From Ancylobacter lacus (lineage in GTDB: Bacteria > Pseudomonadota > Alphaproteobacteria > Rhizobiales > Xanthobacteraceae), in the NCBI RefSeq assembly GCF_018390635.1, contig NZ_JAHBGE010000042.1, positions 1 to 64,000 of the forward strand: DNA of 64,000 bases, read 5' to 3'. Position 1 is the first letter of the stretch, and each line of letters starts with the position of its first letter. The notes beneath the pieces are model-generated. The model worked only from the letters and a program-made list of their open reading frames with translations, did no database searches and had not been told where the DNA came from. Positions 17,217 through 26,391 of the stretch are shown in pieces. The position numbers and the translations under genes were made by a program.

Positions 17217-17969
17217 ATGGCAACCGTCACCCACAAGCAGTCGCTCTGGGCCAAGCACGCCTTCTTCGAGAAAAACTCGATCTGGCTGGTCTTCGGCATC
17301 CTGATCGTCATCGCCATCGGGGGTCTCGTCGAGATCGTGCCGCTCTTCTACCTCAAGAGCACGATCGAGAAGGTGTCCGGCGTGCGTCCCTGGACGCCGC
17401 TCGAACTGGCCGGCCGCAACATCTATGTCCGCGAGGGCTGCTACAACTGCCATAGCCAGATGGTGCGGCCGCTGCGCGACGAGGTGGAGCGCTACGGCCA
17501 CTATTCGCTCGCGGCCGAGAGCATGTATGACCGGCCGTTCCAGTGGGGCTCCAAGCGCACCGGCCCCGACCTCGCCCGAGTCGGCGGCAAGTACTCCGAC
17601 GAGTGGCAGCGCCAGCACCTCGCCAATCCCCGCTCGGTGGTGCCGGGCTCGATCATGCCCGGCTACCCCTTCCTGGCGGAGACGCCGCTGGACGCCGATC
17701 ACATCGCCGAAGACCTGAAGGTGAACGCCCTGCTCGGCGTGCCCTACAGCGAGGAGATGATCGCCGACGCGCAGGCCGACCTGCGCACCCAGGCCACCCA
17801 GGACGCCGACGCCACCGCGCTGCAGGCCCGCTATCCCGGGGCGCAGGCGCGCGACTTCGACGGCAACCGCACGACCATCACCGAAGCCGACGCCCTGATC
17901 GCCTATCTGCAGGCGCTGGGCACGATGGTCGACTTCAAGCTCTACGAAGACAAGGCGAATGTGCGCTGA
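17217..17969 (+). CDS. ccoO: cbb3 oxidase monoheme subunit II, CcoO
   Basis: Membrane-anchored c-type cytochrome that feeds electrons to CcoN. The 250-residue product has an N-terminal membrane anchor ([20 protein letters not shown], residues 21-40), one heme c site CYNCH at residues 75-79 followed by the family hallmark SQMVRP, and a Met ligand region in [10 protein letters not shown]. Length is standard. It lies between ccoN and ccoQ with very short gaps, consistent with one transcript. Confidence 0.97.
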   Translation: MATVTHKQSLWAKHAFFEKNSIWLVFGILIVIAIGGLVEIVPLFYLKSTIEKVSGVRPWTPLELAGRNIYVREGCYNCHSQMVRPLRDEVERYGHYSLAAESMYDRPFQWGSKRTGPDLARVGGKYSDEWQRQHLANPRSVVPGSIMPGYPFLAETPLDADHIAEDLKVNALLGVPYSEEMIADAQADLRTQATQDADATALQARYPGAQARDFDGNRTTITEADALIAYLQALGTMVDFKLYEDKANVR

Positions 17970-17979
17970 GGGGGATGAG

Positions 17980-18135
17980 ATGAACGAGACCTATCGCGCC
18001 TTTGCGGAGTTCGCCCAGACCTGGGGGCTCCTCTATTTCGTCGGCATCTTCCTCTGCGTCCTCGCCTATGCGCTCTCGCCCAAGCGTCGCGGCGAGTTCG
18101 ACGCGGCCGCCCGCATGCCTCTCAGCGACGATTGA
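17980..18135 (+). CDS. ccoQ: cbb3 oxidase small subunit IV, CcoQ
   Basis: A 51-residue protein, MNETYRAFAEFAQTWGLLYF onward, with one membrane segment (LLYFVGIFLCVLAYAL) followed by SPKRRGEFDAAARMPL. This is the normal form of CcoQ, which stabilises the assembled oxidase. GGGGATGAG (17970-17978) precedes the ATG. It sits in the expected place between ccoO and ccoP. Confidence 0.95.
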   Translation: MNETYRAFAEFAQTWGLLYFVGIFLCVLAYALSPKRRGEFDAAARMPLSDD

Positions 18136-18149
18136 GCCGGGGACCCATC

Positions 18150-19028
18150 ATGGCTGAAGCCCATCACAACGAGGTCGATGCCGCCAGCGGCGTGTCCACT
18201 ACCGGGCACGAGTGGGACGGCATCCGGGAACTCAACAATCCGCTGCCGCGCTGGTGGCTGTGGACCTTCTATGCCTGCATCGCCTGGGCGGTGGCCTACT
18301 GGGTGGTCTACCCGGCCTGGCCGATGGTGAGCTCCTACACGTCGGGCGTGCTCGGCTGGCGCTCGCGCGATGCCGTGCAGGTCCAGCTCGCGGGCCTGCG
18401 GGCGCAGCGCGCGGTGTTCGCGGAGAAGCTGGAGGCGGCCTCACTCGATCAGATCGAGCAGAATCCCGAGCTCCTCGCCTTCGCCCGGGCGCAGGGCCGC
18501 GCCGCCTTCGGCGACAACTGCGCGCCCTGCCACGGCGCCGGTGCGGGTGGCGCGAAGGGCTACCCCAACCTGAACGACGACGACTGGCTGTGGGGCGGCT
18601 CGCTGGAGCAGATCCACGCGACCATCACCCATGGCGCGCGATCGACCGATGACGCCGGCCACCAGGGCAACATGCCCGCCTTCGGCACCGACGGCATCCT
18701 GCAGCGGCCGGACATCCTCGCGGCGGCGGACTATGTGCGCTCGCTGTCCGGCCTGCCGCCGGCGCCCGACGCCCAGATCGCCAAGGGCAAGGAGGTGTTC
18801 GAGGCCAATTGCGCCGCCTGCCACGGCCCGGAGGGCAAGGGTAACCAGGAACTCGGCGCGCCAAACCTGACCGACGGTATCTGGCTCTACGGTTCCAGCC
18901 GGGCCGATATCGTTGCCGACATCACCCATGGCCGCGGCGGCATCATGCCGGCCTGGGGCGGGCGGCTGGACGAGGGCACCATCAAGGCGCTTACCGTCTA
19001 CGTCCATACGCTGGGTGGCGGGAAGTAA
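18150..19028 (+). CDS. ccoP: cbb3 oxidase diheme subunit III, CcoP
   Basis: Diheme c-type cytochrome, electron entry to the oxidase. The 292-residue product starts with the cytoplasmic segment typical of CcoP (HEWDGIRELNNPLPRWWLW), one membrane anchor (residues 38-55), then two cytochrome c domains with CAPCH at 124-128 and CAACH at 221-225. Met ligand regions are GNMPAFG and GIMPAWGG. The ATG at 18150, 14 bases after ccoQ and preceded by CGGGGA, gives the family start MAEAHHNEVDAASG. Confidence 0.96.
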   Translation: MAEAHHNEVDAASGVSTTGHEWDGIRELNNPLPRWWLWTFYACIAWAVAYWVVYPAWPMVSSYTSGVLGWRSRDAVQVQLAGLRAQRAVFAEKLEAASLDQIEQNPELLAFARAQGRAAFGDNCAPCHGAGAGGAKGYPNLNDDDWLWGGSLEQIHATITHGARSTDDAGHQGNMPAFGTDGILQRPDILAAADYVRSLSGLPPAPDAQIAKGKEVFEANCAACHGPEGKGNQELGAPNLTDGIWLYGSSRADIVADITHGRGGIMPAWGGRLDEGTIKALTVYVHTLGGGK

Positions 19029-19078
19029 GCTCCGGCCTCCGAACGGGGCGCTCCGCTCCCCGACCCGACAGCCGCCCC

Positions 19079-19110
19079 GACCCCGCATTGTCCGAGATCA
19101 ATGCGGGGTC
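19079..19110. terminator. Perfect 12-bp hairpin between ccoNOQP and ccoGHIS
   Basis: GACCCCGCATTG (19079-19090), loop TCCGAGAT, then CAATGCGGGGTC (19099-19110). It lies 50 bases after ccoP and 44 before ccoG. There is no T run, so it may attenuate or protect the 3' end of the oxidase mRNA rather than end transcription. It would allow more ccoNOQP than ccoGHIS transcript. Confidence 0.6.
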
Positions 19111-19154
19111 GTTCCGTGCGTGGTGTTGTCGGCCCGCATGCCGGGAGATCTGAA

Positions 19155-20621
19155 ATGAGTGCCAGCCTTGAGGCGGCCGCCCCCGAAGCGGCGACCGCGA
19201 CCGAGGACGACGCCCCGCTCTACGCGGCGCGGCGGAAAATCTACCCCATCGCGGTGCACGGCCGCTTCCGCAGGATCAAATGGACGATCCTGATCGTGAC
19301 GCTGGGCATCTATTACCTGCTGCCCTTCGTCCGTTGGGATCGCGGCCCCGGCGCTCCCTCGCAGGCGGTGCTGATCGATTTCCCCAACCGGCGCTTCTAC
19401 TTCTTCTTCATCGAGATCTGGCCGCAGGAGATTTACTACATCACCGGGCTGCTGATCCTGGCGGCGCTGGTGCTGTTCTTCATGAACGCGGTGGCCGGCC
19501 GCATCTGGTGCGGCTATCTCTGCCCGCAGACGGTGTGGACCGATCTTTTTCAGGCGATCGAGCGGCTGGTGGAAGGCGACCCGCGCGAGCGGCGCGAGAA
19601 GCTCAAGCACGCCTCGCGCGGCCAGCGTGCGTTCGAAGCGGCGGCCAAGCATGTGCTGTGGCTGATGGTGGCATGGTGGACCGGCGGCGCCTGGGTGCTC
19701 TATTTCGCCGATGCGCCGACGCTGACCATGCAGTTGCTCAAGGGCCAGGGGCCACTGGTGGCCTATGCGTGGATCGGCATCCTCACCTTCACCACCTATG
19801 TGCTCGCCGGCCATATGCGCGAGCAGGTCTGCACCTATATGTGCCCGTGGCCGCGCATCCAGGCTGCGCTCACCGACGAATACGCCTTCAACGTCACCTA
19901 TCGCTACGATCGGGGCGAACCCCGCGGCTCCTTCAAGAAGACCGAGGCGCTGAAGCTCGCTGGCCTGCCGGGCGGAGATTGCGTCGACTGCAAGCAGTGC
20001 GTCGCCGCCTGCCCCACCGGGGTCGACATCCGCGAGGGTGCCCAGCTCGGCTGCATCCAGTGCGGCCTGTGCATCGATGCCTGCGACGCGATCATGACCA
20101 AGCTGTCGCGGCCGGCCGGGCTCATCGCCTACGACACCGAAATGAATGTGCGCGCCCGGCAGGAGGGAAAGCCCGAGCAGTACCGCGTGCTGCGGCCGCG
20201 CACGCTGCTCTACGCCGCGCTGATCGTGGTGATCGGCGGCATCATGGTGGGAACGCTCGCCACCCGTTCCAGTGAGAACGTGGCGATCATCCACGACCGC
20301 AACCCGTTTTTCGTGCTGCTGTCCGATGGCTCCATCCGCAACGCCTACACGGTGCGGCTGGTGAACAAGGAACTGGTCGAGCGTCGCTTCTCCATCGCGG
20401 TGGCGGGTGTGCCCGAAGCGCGGGTCGAGGTGATGGGCGAGCCCAAGGAGGGCGGCCTGCCGGTTGTGACCGTCGGTCCCGACCAGACCACCGAGGTCCG
20501 GCTGCTGGTTTCCACCCACACACGGCTGCCCGCCGCCGCTTCGCTGGATGTCGACTTCACCATCTCCGACCTCGCCACGGGCGCTTCGGCTTCCGCGCGT
20601 GACCATTTCAAGGGCCCCTGA
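19155..20621 (+). CDS. ccoG: cbb3 oxidase accessory protein CcoG (membrane polyferredoxin)
   Basis: CcoG (FixG, RdxA) is an inner-membrane iron-sulfur cupric reductase needed for CuB delivery to cbb3 oxidase. The 488-residue product has an N-terminal membrane region, the conserved CGYLCPQTVWTD near residue 119, a membrane part with CTYMCPWPRIQ, two [4Fe-4S] motifs (CVDCKQCVAACP and CIQCGLCIDAC), and a C-terminal IgG-like domain after a last membrane segment (LLYAALIVVIGGIMVG). The ATG at 19155 is preceded by GGGAGA (19143-19148). ccoH starts 12 bases after its stop. Confidence 0.96.
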   Translation: MSASLEAAAPEAATATEDDAPLYAARRKIYPIAVHGRFRRIKWTILIVTLGIYYLLPFVRWDRGPGAPSQAVLIDFPNRRFYFFFIEIWPQEIYYITGLLILAALVLFFMNAVAGRIWCGYLCPQTVWTDLFQAIERLVEGDPRERREKLKHASRGQRAFEAAAKHVLWLMVAWWTGGAWVLYFADAPTLTMQLLKGQGPLVAYAWIGILTFTTYVLAGHMREQVCTYMCPWPRIQAALTDEYAFNVTYRYDRGEPRGSFKKTEALKLAGLPGGDCVDCKQCVAACPTGVDIREGAQLGCIQCGLCIDACDAIMTKLSRPAGLIAYDTEMNVRARQEGKPEQYRVLRPRTLLYAALIVVIGGIMVGTLATRSSENVAIIHDRNPFFVLLSDGSIRNAYTVRLVNKELVERRFSIAVAGVPEARVEVMGEPKEGGLPVVTVGPDQTTEVRLLVSTHTRLPAAASLDVDFTISDLATGASASARDHFKGP

Positions 20622-20633
20622 GGAGCAACCGCC

Positions 20634-21116
20634 ATGGCCGCATCCGCCGTTGCCGGACGACCGATCACCGGACGCACGGTCCTTGCCATCTTCCTCGCCT
20701 TCTTCGGCGTGGTCTTCACCGCCAATTTCTTCCTGGTGCGGGCCGCGCTCGACAGTTTCGGCGGGGTAGAGACCGACAGCTCCTATAAGGCGGGTCTCGA
20801 CTTCAAGAACGATGAGATTGCCGCCGCGGCGCAGGCCGCCCGCCACTGGGAGGTCGATGCGCATGTCGATCGGGGCGCGTTCCGGCTGAAGGCCCTCTCT
20901 GCCGAGGGCCAGCCGCTGGCGGGGCTCGAACTGTCGGCCGTGCTGCACCATCCCTCGAACCGCCGGCTCGACGCGGTGATCGCCACCACCCCGACCGGCA
21001 CCGGTGCCTGGAGCGGCACGGTGGAGGCGGGGCCCGGCCAGTGGGACCTCGTCATCGAGTTGACGCGGGATGGCGAGCGCCTGTTCCGCTCCGTCAATCG
21101 CGTCGTGTTGAAGTGA
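20634..21116 (+). CDS. ccoH: cbb3 oxidase assembly protein CcoH (FixH)
   Basis: The 160-residue FixH-family protein has one N-terminal membrane anchor (TVLAIFLAFFGVVFTANFFL, residues 16-35). The conserved VETDSSYKAGLDF block follows, then a periplasmic beta domain (LELSAVLHHPSNRRLD, GTGAWSGTVEAGPGQWDL). CcoH binds early assembly intermediates and stays with the oxidase. GAGGAGC lies just upstream of the ATG. Third of the G-H-I-S order expected after ccoP. Confidence 0.95.
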   Translation: MAASAVAGRPITGRTVLAIFLAFFGVVFTANFFLVRAALDSFGGVETDSSYKAGLDFKNDEIAAAAQAARHWEVDAHVDRGAFRLKALSAEGQPLAGLELSAVLHHPSNRRLDAVIATTPTGTGAWSGTVEAGPGQWDLVIELTRDGERLFRSVNRVVLK

Positions 21117-21123
21117 GGCTGTG

Positions 21124-23346
21124 ATGGCCGGCCTCGCCGCCGCGCTTCCGGGCGCGCTTCCGCTGCCCGGTCCGCCGGTCCGGGACTTCTCCTCCTTCCT
21201 GCGCCCGGTGGAGGGCGGCGGCATCGCCATGGACTTTGCCGTGGAAGGCATCGATTGCGCCGCCTGCATCGCCGAGATCGAGGATGCGGTGGAAGCCGTC
21301 CCCGGGGTGAGCGAGGCACGGCTGAACTACACCACGCATCGGCTGGCGGTGAGCTGGCCCGGAGCCCCGGCGGCGGAGCCGGAGGCGGTGTTCGCCGCTC
21401 TCGCGCGGATCGGCTACAAGGCCCACCCTTTCGAATCGAGCAGCGCCGAGGCCATCGAGGCCGCCCGGGCGCGCCATCTGCTGCGCTGCCTGGGCGTCAC
21501 CGGCTTCGCGGCGATGAACATCATGCTGTTGTCGGTCTCGGTGTGGTCCGGCAATGTGACCGATATCACGCCGGAAACCCGTGACCTGTTCCATTGGCTG
21601 TCGGCGCTCATCGCGCTTCCGGCCTGCGCCTATGGCGGGCAACCGTTTTTCCAGAGCGCGCTGCGCGCCCTGCGCGCCCGCGCCCTCAACATGGACGTGC
21701 CGATCTCGCTGGGTGTGCTGCTGGCGCTTGGCGTCTCGGTGTACGAGACCCTGCACCACGCCGAGCATGCTTATTTCGATTCGGCGACCATGCTGCTCTT
21801 CTTCCTGCTGACGGGGCGCTATCTCGATCACGCCATGCGCCGCCGCACCCGGGCCGAGGCGGCGAATCTCGCCTCGCTCAAAGCGGACCTCGCCCGCCGC
21901 ATCGAGCCGGACGGAAGCGTCGTCGCCGTGCCCGCCAGCGCGGTGCGGCCGGGTGATATCGTGCTCGTGAGCGCGGGGGAGCGTGTGCCGGTGGACGGCG
22001 TGGTGTGTGCGGGCGCCGGTGCGGTCGACGAAAGCCTGGTGAGCGGCGAGACTCTGCCCCGTGCCGCGACGGTGGGCGGCCAGCTGCATGCCGGCAGCCT
22101 TCTGCACGACGGCGCCCTCCAGATCCGCACCACGGCGGCGGGAACGGGCACGTTTCTCGAGGAGATCGAACGGCTGCTGGAGCGGGCGTCCACCGCCCGC
22201 GGCGCCTATGTCAAGCTGGCGGACCGCGCCGCGCGGCTCTACGCCCCGGTGGTGCACGCCACGGCCGCGCTGTCCTTCGCCGGCTGGATGCTGGCCGGCG
22301 CTTCTCTGCACCAGGCGGTGCTCATCGCGGTCGCCGTGCTCATCATCACCTGCCCCTGTGCGCTGGCGCTGGCGGTGCCGGCGGTGCAGGTGGTATCCGC
22401 CGGAGCCTTGATGCGGCGCGGCGTGCTGCTGAACACCGGTGACGCGCTGGAGCGGCTTGCCGAGGTCGATGGCGTCCTGTTCGACAAGACCGGCACGCTC
22501 ACCCTGCCGGAGCCCAGCCTGGCCAATGCCGGCGAGGTGCCGGCCGACCTGCTCGCCGTCGCGGCGCGGCTGGCGCTCTCGAGCCGTCATCCGCTGGCCC
22601 GCGCGGTGGCAGCGGCGGGCAGCGGATCGCCGCTGGCGCAGGTCCGGGAGGTTCCCGGCGCCGGGCTTGAAGGCGAGCTGGACGGCGAGACGGTGCGCCT
22701 CGGCAGTCCGGCCTTCTGTGGCGTGGAGCCTCCGGCGGATGTTCTCGACGGTTCGGTGATGGCGGTGCGCTGGGGCGCCCGCACCGCCCTGCTGGCGGTG
22801 CGCCAGCAGCTCCGGCCGGACGCGCGCGCCACGGTGTCCCGGCTGCGGGCTATGGGCGAGACGCTCGGCATCCTCTCCGGCGATCGCGCCGCGGCGGTGG
22901 AGCCGGTGGCAAGGGAGCTGGGAATTGCCGACTGGAGCGCGGACCTGCGCCCGGCCGGCAAGATCGGCGAACTCGACGCGCGGGCCGAACGGGGCAGCCG
23001 GGTGCTGATGGTGGGCGATGGGCTCAACGACGCGCCCGCGCTCGCCCGCGCCCATGTCTCCATGTCGCCGATCAGCGCCGCCGACGTCACCAAGGCACAG
23101 GCCGACGTGGTCTTTCTCGGCGAGAGGCTGGCGCCGGTGGCGGAGGCCATGGCCATCGCCCGTCGCGCCCGTGCGCTGATGCGGCAGAATTTGTGGATCG
23201 CGGTGATCTACAATCTGTTCGCGGTTCCGCTCGCCATTGCCGGGCTGGTCACGCCGCTGGTGGCGGCGCTCGCCATGTCGGGTTCCTCCGCCCTCGTCAC
23301 GCTGAATGCGCTGCGCGCGCGGATGCCGGAAAGGGAAACGCCATGA
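21124..23346 (+). CDS. ccoI: Copper-exporting P1B-type ATPase CcoI
   Basis: CcoI (FixI, CopA2) pumps Cu(I) out of the cytoplasm to supply CuB during oxidase assembly. The 740-residue protein has an HMA metal-binding domain with GIDCAACIAEI (Cys 45 and 48), eight predicted membrane segments, the CPC transport motif in ITCPCALALAVP, the phosphorylated Asp in DKTGTLT, and the hinge GDGLNDAPALA. A GTG three bases earlier is an alternative start. The last four bases overlap the ccoS start (ATGA), indicating translational coupling. Confidence 0.96.
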   Translation: MAGLAAALPGALPLPGPPVRDFSSFLRPVEGGGIAMDFAVEGIDCAACIAEIEDAVEAVPGVSEARLNYTTHRLAVSWPGAPAAEPEAVFAALARIGYKAHPFESSSAEAIEAARARHLLRCLGVTGFAAMNIMLLSVSVWSGNVTDITPETRDLFHWLSALIALPACAYGGQPFFQSALRALRARALNMDVPISLGVLLALGVSVYETLHHAEHAYFDSATMLLFFLLTGRYLDHAMRRRTRAEAANLASLKADLARRIEPDGSVVAVPASAVRPGDIVLVSAGERVPVDGVVCAGAGAVDESLVSGETLPRAATVGGQLHAGSLLHDGALQIRTTAAGTGTFLEEIERLLERASTARGAYVKLADRAARLYAPVVHATAALSFAGWMLAGASLHQAVLIAVAVLIITCPCALALAVPAVQVVSAGALMRRGVLLNTGDALERLAEVDGVLFDKTGTLTLPEPSLANAGEVPADLLAVAARLALSSRHPLARAVAAAGSGSPLAQVREVPGAGLEGELDGETVRLGSPAFCGVEPPADVLDGSVMAVRWGARTALLAVRQQLRPDARATVSRLRAMGETLGILSGDRAAAVEPVARELGIADWSADLRPAGKIGELDARAERGSRVLMVGDGLNDAPALARAHVSMSPISAADVTKAQADVVFLGERLAPVAEAMAIARRARALMRQNLWIAVIYNLFAVPLAIAGLVTPLVAALAMSGSSALVTLNALRARMPERETP

Positions 23347-23498
23347 ACGTGCTGATCTACCTGCTGCCGATGGCGCTGGGGCTCGGTCTCGCCGGCCTGC
23401 TGGCTTTCCTGTGGTCGCTGCGCACCGGCCAGTATGACGACATGGAGGGCGCCGCGATCCGCGTGCTGAGCGACGACGATCTGCGGCGGCAGCCATGA
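23343..23498 (+). CDS. ccoS: cbb3 oxidase maturation protein CcoS
   Basis: A 51-residue protein, MNVLIYLLPMALGLGLAGLL onward, with one membrane segment followed by LWSLRTGQYDDMEGAA and a short acidic tail. This is the family pattern. CcoS is needed to insert heme b and CuB into CcoN. It overlaps both neighbours by four bases (ATGA with ccoI upstream; ATGA with the transporter downstream). Confidence 0.95.
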   Translation: MNVLIYLLPMALGLGLAGLLAFLWSLRTGQYDDMEGAAIRVLSDDDLRRQP

Positions 23499-24613
23499 CC
23501 CTCGGCTCATCGGTTCTCCGTGCGGGTCATCTCGCCTGCGCCTGCCCGGAGGATGTGGCGGGGCGGGCACGGCCGACGTCGGTGCTGACGCTGTCGCTCG
23601 GCTTCGCCCTGGTGACCCTGGCGCAGGCACTCACGCTGGGGGCGCTGCCATTGGCCGGGGCGATGACCGCGCCGCGGCCGGAGATGGCGGGCTGGCCGAC
23701 CGCGGCCTTCCTGCTCGGCGCGGCCTGCGCGACGCTGCCGGCGCTGCTGCTGGTCGACACGTTCGGACGCAGGGCCGCGCTCGCCATCGGCGCCGGTCTC
23801 GGCGTCGCCGGGGGGCTGGCGGTGGCGCACGCCCTGCTGGGACGGGCTTTTCCGCTGCTCATGGTGGGGGCGGTCTGGCTCGGGGCGGCGCAGGGATTCG
23901 GCATGTTCTACCGCCACGCTGCCGCCTTCGGCGCGGCGCCGGGGCGCGCCGCCGGCGCGGTGGGGCGGGTGCTCGGGGCCGGGGCGCTCGCGGGGCTGGG
24001 CAGCCCCTATCTCGTCACCGTCGCCGAGCGGCTCTCGCTGCCCTATACCCTGCTCGGCACCACGCTGCTGGCCGCCGCGGCGCAGCTCGGCGCGCTCGTT
24101 TTCGCCGTCGGCCTGCGCGAGGCCCGGCCTGCGCTGCCGGAGGAGGCGACGCCCGCCGCCGCCCTGCTGCCGCTGCGGCGCCTGCTGCTGCCGAGCCTCA
24201 CCGGTGCCGTGGCCTGGGCGGCCATGGCCTCCAGCATGGTCAGCGTGCCGATCGGCCTTGCCGGCTGCGGCGTTGCGGTCGCGGGAATCAGCGGCATCGT
24301 CGCCTGGCACGTCGTGGCGATGTATGGGCCGGCCCTGTTTGCCGGGCGCCTCGCCGCGTGGCTGGGGGTGCGGCTGCTGGCCGGCATCGGTCTTGCCGTG
24401 ACCCTTGCCGCCGCCATCGCCGGGCGGCTGGCCGGTGAGCCGGCCCTTCTCACGGCCGCCCTTCTGCTGACGGGTGCCGGTTGGGCCGTCACCACCGCCG
24501 CCGTGACCGGCTGGCTGCACGAAGCCGGCCGGCTGGACGGGCTTCGCCTTGCCGCCCATGACGGGTTGGTGCTGGCCGGGGCGGTCGCGGGGGCGGCGTT
24601 CAGCCTGATGTGA
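23495..24613 (+). CDS. ccoA: CcoA-like MFS copper importer for cbb3 oxidase biogenesis
   Basis: A 372-residue MFS-type protein with about 12 hydrophobic segments, starting in the ccoS stop (ATGA overlap), so it is coupled to ccoGHIS. It contains MASSM (Met 244 and 248) and HVVAM (His 272, Met 276). In Rhodobacter capsulatus CcoA the copper-binding motifs are MxxxM and HxxxM, 28 residues apart (233 and 261); the spacing here is also 28. This points to CcoA, which imports copper into the cytoplasm for the oxidase, rather than to a generic MFS drug pump. The motif match is seen directly; transport of copper is inferred. Confidence 0.82.
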   Translation: MTLGSSVLRAGHLACACPEDVAGRARPTSVLTLSLGFALVTLAQALTLGALPLAGAMTAPRPEMAGWPTAAFLLGAACATLPALLLVDTFGRRAALAIGAGLGVAGGLAVAHALLGRAFPLLMVGAVWLGAAQGFGMFYRHAAAFGAAPGRAAGAVGRVLGAGALAGLGSPYLVTVAERLSLPYTLLGTTLLAAAAQLGALVFAVGLREARPALPEEATPAAALLPLRRLLLPSLTGAVAWAAMASSMVSVPIGLAGCGVAVAGISGIVAWHVVAMYGPALFAGRLAAWLGVRLLAGIGLAVTLAAAIAGRLAGEPALLTAALLLTGAGWAVTTAAVTGWLHEAGRLDGLRLAAHDGLVLAGAVAGAAFSLM

Positions 24614-24645
24614 GCAGGCGGGATGCTGGAACGAACGGCGTTCTG

Positions 24646-25980
24646 TCAGGCCTCGTGATCGTCTCCCGTGATCAGCCGGGCGCCGCGCTGGCGGGTGACG
24701 TAGTTCCACAGCCAGTGGAACGCGACGGAGAGCCGGTTGCGGGCGCCGATCAGGAAATAGACGTGCACCACGCTCCAGAATAGCCAGCCCGGAAAACCCT
24801 TCAACTCCAGGCGGCCGAGCTTCACCACCGCGGCGTTGCGCCCGATGGTCGCGAGATCGCCGGCGTGGCTGTAGCGGAACGGGGCCGGTGGCTGCGTCCC
24901 CGTGACCCGGGCCTTGAGCAGCCGCCCGACATAGTGGCCCATCTGCTTGGCAGCGGGGGCGATGCCGGGAACCGGTTTCCCGTCCTGCTCGAACAGGGCG
25001 GTGTCGCCGATGGCGAACACGTCCGGCAGCCCGGGCACGGACAGGTCCGGCGTGACGCGAATCCGCCCGGCCCGGTCTGCGTCGGCGCCGATCCAGCCCG
25101 CCGCCGGCGAGGCCCGCACACCCGCGGCCCAGATGATGGTTTCGGAGAGAATCCGGCCATTCGGCTCGGTATCCACGCCGTCGCCGTCGCAGGAGGTGAC
25201 GCGCACATTCGTCAACACGTCGACGCCCATCGATTCCAGCCGCTCGCGCGCATAGTCCGACAGGGCGGGGGGCATGGTGGGGAGCACCCGCGGCCCCGCT
25301 TCCACCAGCAGGATGCGCGCGGTCCGCGGGTCGACCCGGCGGAAATCGTTTGGAAGGGCGTGGCGGGCGACTTCGGCGATGGAGCCCGCCAGCTCGACCC
25401 CGGTCGGCCCGCCGCCGATAATGACGAAGGTGAGAAAATGCCGCCGCTCCTCCGCGCTGTCGCACAGCTCGGCCCGCTCGAAGGCGATGAGGATTTCCCG
25501 GCGGATGCGGGTCGCGTCCTCGATCTTCTTCAGCCCCGGCGCTACCCGCGCCCATTCGTCATGGCCGAAATAGGAATGGGTCGCGCCGGTGGCCAGCACC
25601 AGATGGTCGTAAGGCACGCTCCCGGCACCGAGGAGCACGCGTCGTGCCGCCGTGTCGACGCCGGTCACGTCCGCCATCAGCACGGTGAGGTTGGCCTGTC
25701 CGCTGAGCACGCCACGTACCGGCCAGGCGATATCGGCCGGCGACAGGGCCGCGCTCGCGACCTGATAGAGCAGCGGCTGAAAGCAGTGATAGTTGTTGCG
25801 GTCGATCAGCAGCACGTCGGCGGGCGCACCCTTGAGCGCCCGCGCGGTCTCGACCCCGCCGAAGCCGGCGCCGATGATCACGATGCGGGGCCGCGACGGA
25901 CCGCCCGGCGGATTGGGGGCCTCGTTGTGGTCCGAAGTACCGGGCCGGTTTTCGATCCCGGAGCTGTCCATCTCGCTCAT
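24646..25980 (-). CDS. ndh: Type II NADH dehydrogenase (NDH-2)
   Basis: A single-subunit, non-pumping NADH:quinone oxidoreductase on the inner face of the membrane. The 444-residue product has an FAD-binding GAGFGG near residue 37, an NADH-binding loop IGGGPTGVELAG near 190, ETIIWAAGVRASPAA, the second FAD block FAIGDTALFE, and the C-terminal membrane-contacting stretch GFPGWLFWSVVHVYFLIGARNR. It faces the cbb3 genes convergently. A proline-rich, charged N-terminal extension of about 30 residues precedes the FAD domain. It would supply quinol for respiration without proton pumping. Confidence 0.93.
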   Translation of the reverse strand: MSEMDSSGIENRPGTSDHNEAPNPPGGPSRPRIVIIGAGFGGVETARALKGAPADVLLIDRNNYHCFQPLLYQVASAALSPADIAWPVRGVLSGQANLTVLMADVTGVDTAARRVLLGAGSVPYDHLVLATGATHSYFGHDEWARVAPGLKKIEDATRIRREILIAFERAELCDSAEERRHFLTFVIIGGGPTGVELAGSIAEVARHALPNDFRRVDPRTARILLVEAGPRVLPTMPPALSDYARERLESMGVDVLTNVRVTSCDGDGVDTEPNGRILSETIIWAAGVRASPAAGWIGADADRAGRIRVTPDLSVPGLPDVFAIGDTALFEQDGKPVPGIAPAAKQMGHYVGRLLKARVTGTQPPAPFRYSHAGDLATIGRNAAVVKLGRLELKGFPGWLFWSVVHVYFLIGARNRLSVAFHWLWNYVTRQRGARLITGDDHEA

Positions 25981-26046
25981 GCCCGTCCTCGCGCCGCCGG
26001 TATGTGATCGTGCTGTCGCTCCACACTAGCGCGGCGCGCGGCCCTG

Positions 26047-26211
26047 TCATCCATGCGCGGATATGAGGGTACGTGCGGCCAAAAGTCGATCGAAGGCGCC
26101 CGAGGTCTCGACCTCGTCCAGCACGAAGAACGAGGTGATGAAATAGCCGAGGGTGATGGCCGCAATCGCGGCCACCGCAACAATGAGCATCAGGCGGGCG
26201 GAAGGCGTCAT
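26047..26211 (-). CDS. Small single-pass membrane protein, unknown function
   Basis: A 54-residue reading frame starting MTPSARLMLIVAVAAIAAIT, with a membrane segment over residues 7-30, then DEVETSGAFDRLLAARTLIS. It fills the gap between ndh and the histidine kinase, and starts 66 bases upstream of ndh on the same strand, so the two may be co-transcribed. Codon use looks like that of real genes here. No family is recognised. A role beside NDH-2 is only a positional guess. Confidence 0.5.
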   Translation of the reverse strand: MTPSARLMLIVAVAAIAAITLGYFITSFFVLDEVETSGAFDRLLAARTLISAHG

Positions 26212-26391
26212 GGCTAAAGGGCTCCGGTGGTCTCAGTGGCGGGGGTGCCGCATTGACGCCTCCGGCGGCCAAAAGTTCACATCGACAGTGGCGCGCGCCG
26301 GTCCTCGTGTCCGCCGTGGCACTTTTTCGGCGATCGGGCATTGATGCCGAGGCCCGGCGCGTCGTCGCCTCGCCCCGTCGCGGAAGGACAC

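Noticed and set aside
15453-17702. A 749-codon minus-strand frame opposite ccoN-ccoO
   Set aside because: Low-complexity His/Asp/Gln/Arg-rich shadow of two clear cytochrome oxidase genes; long antisense frames are common at this GC content.
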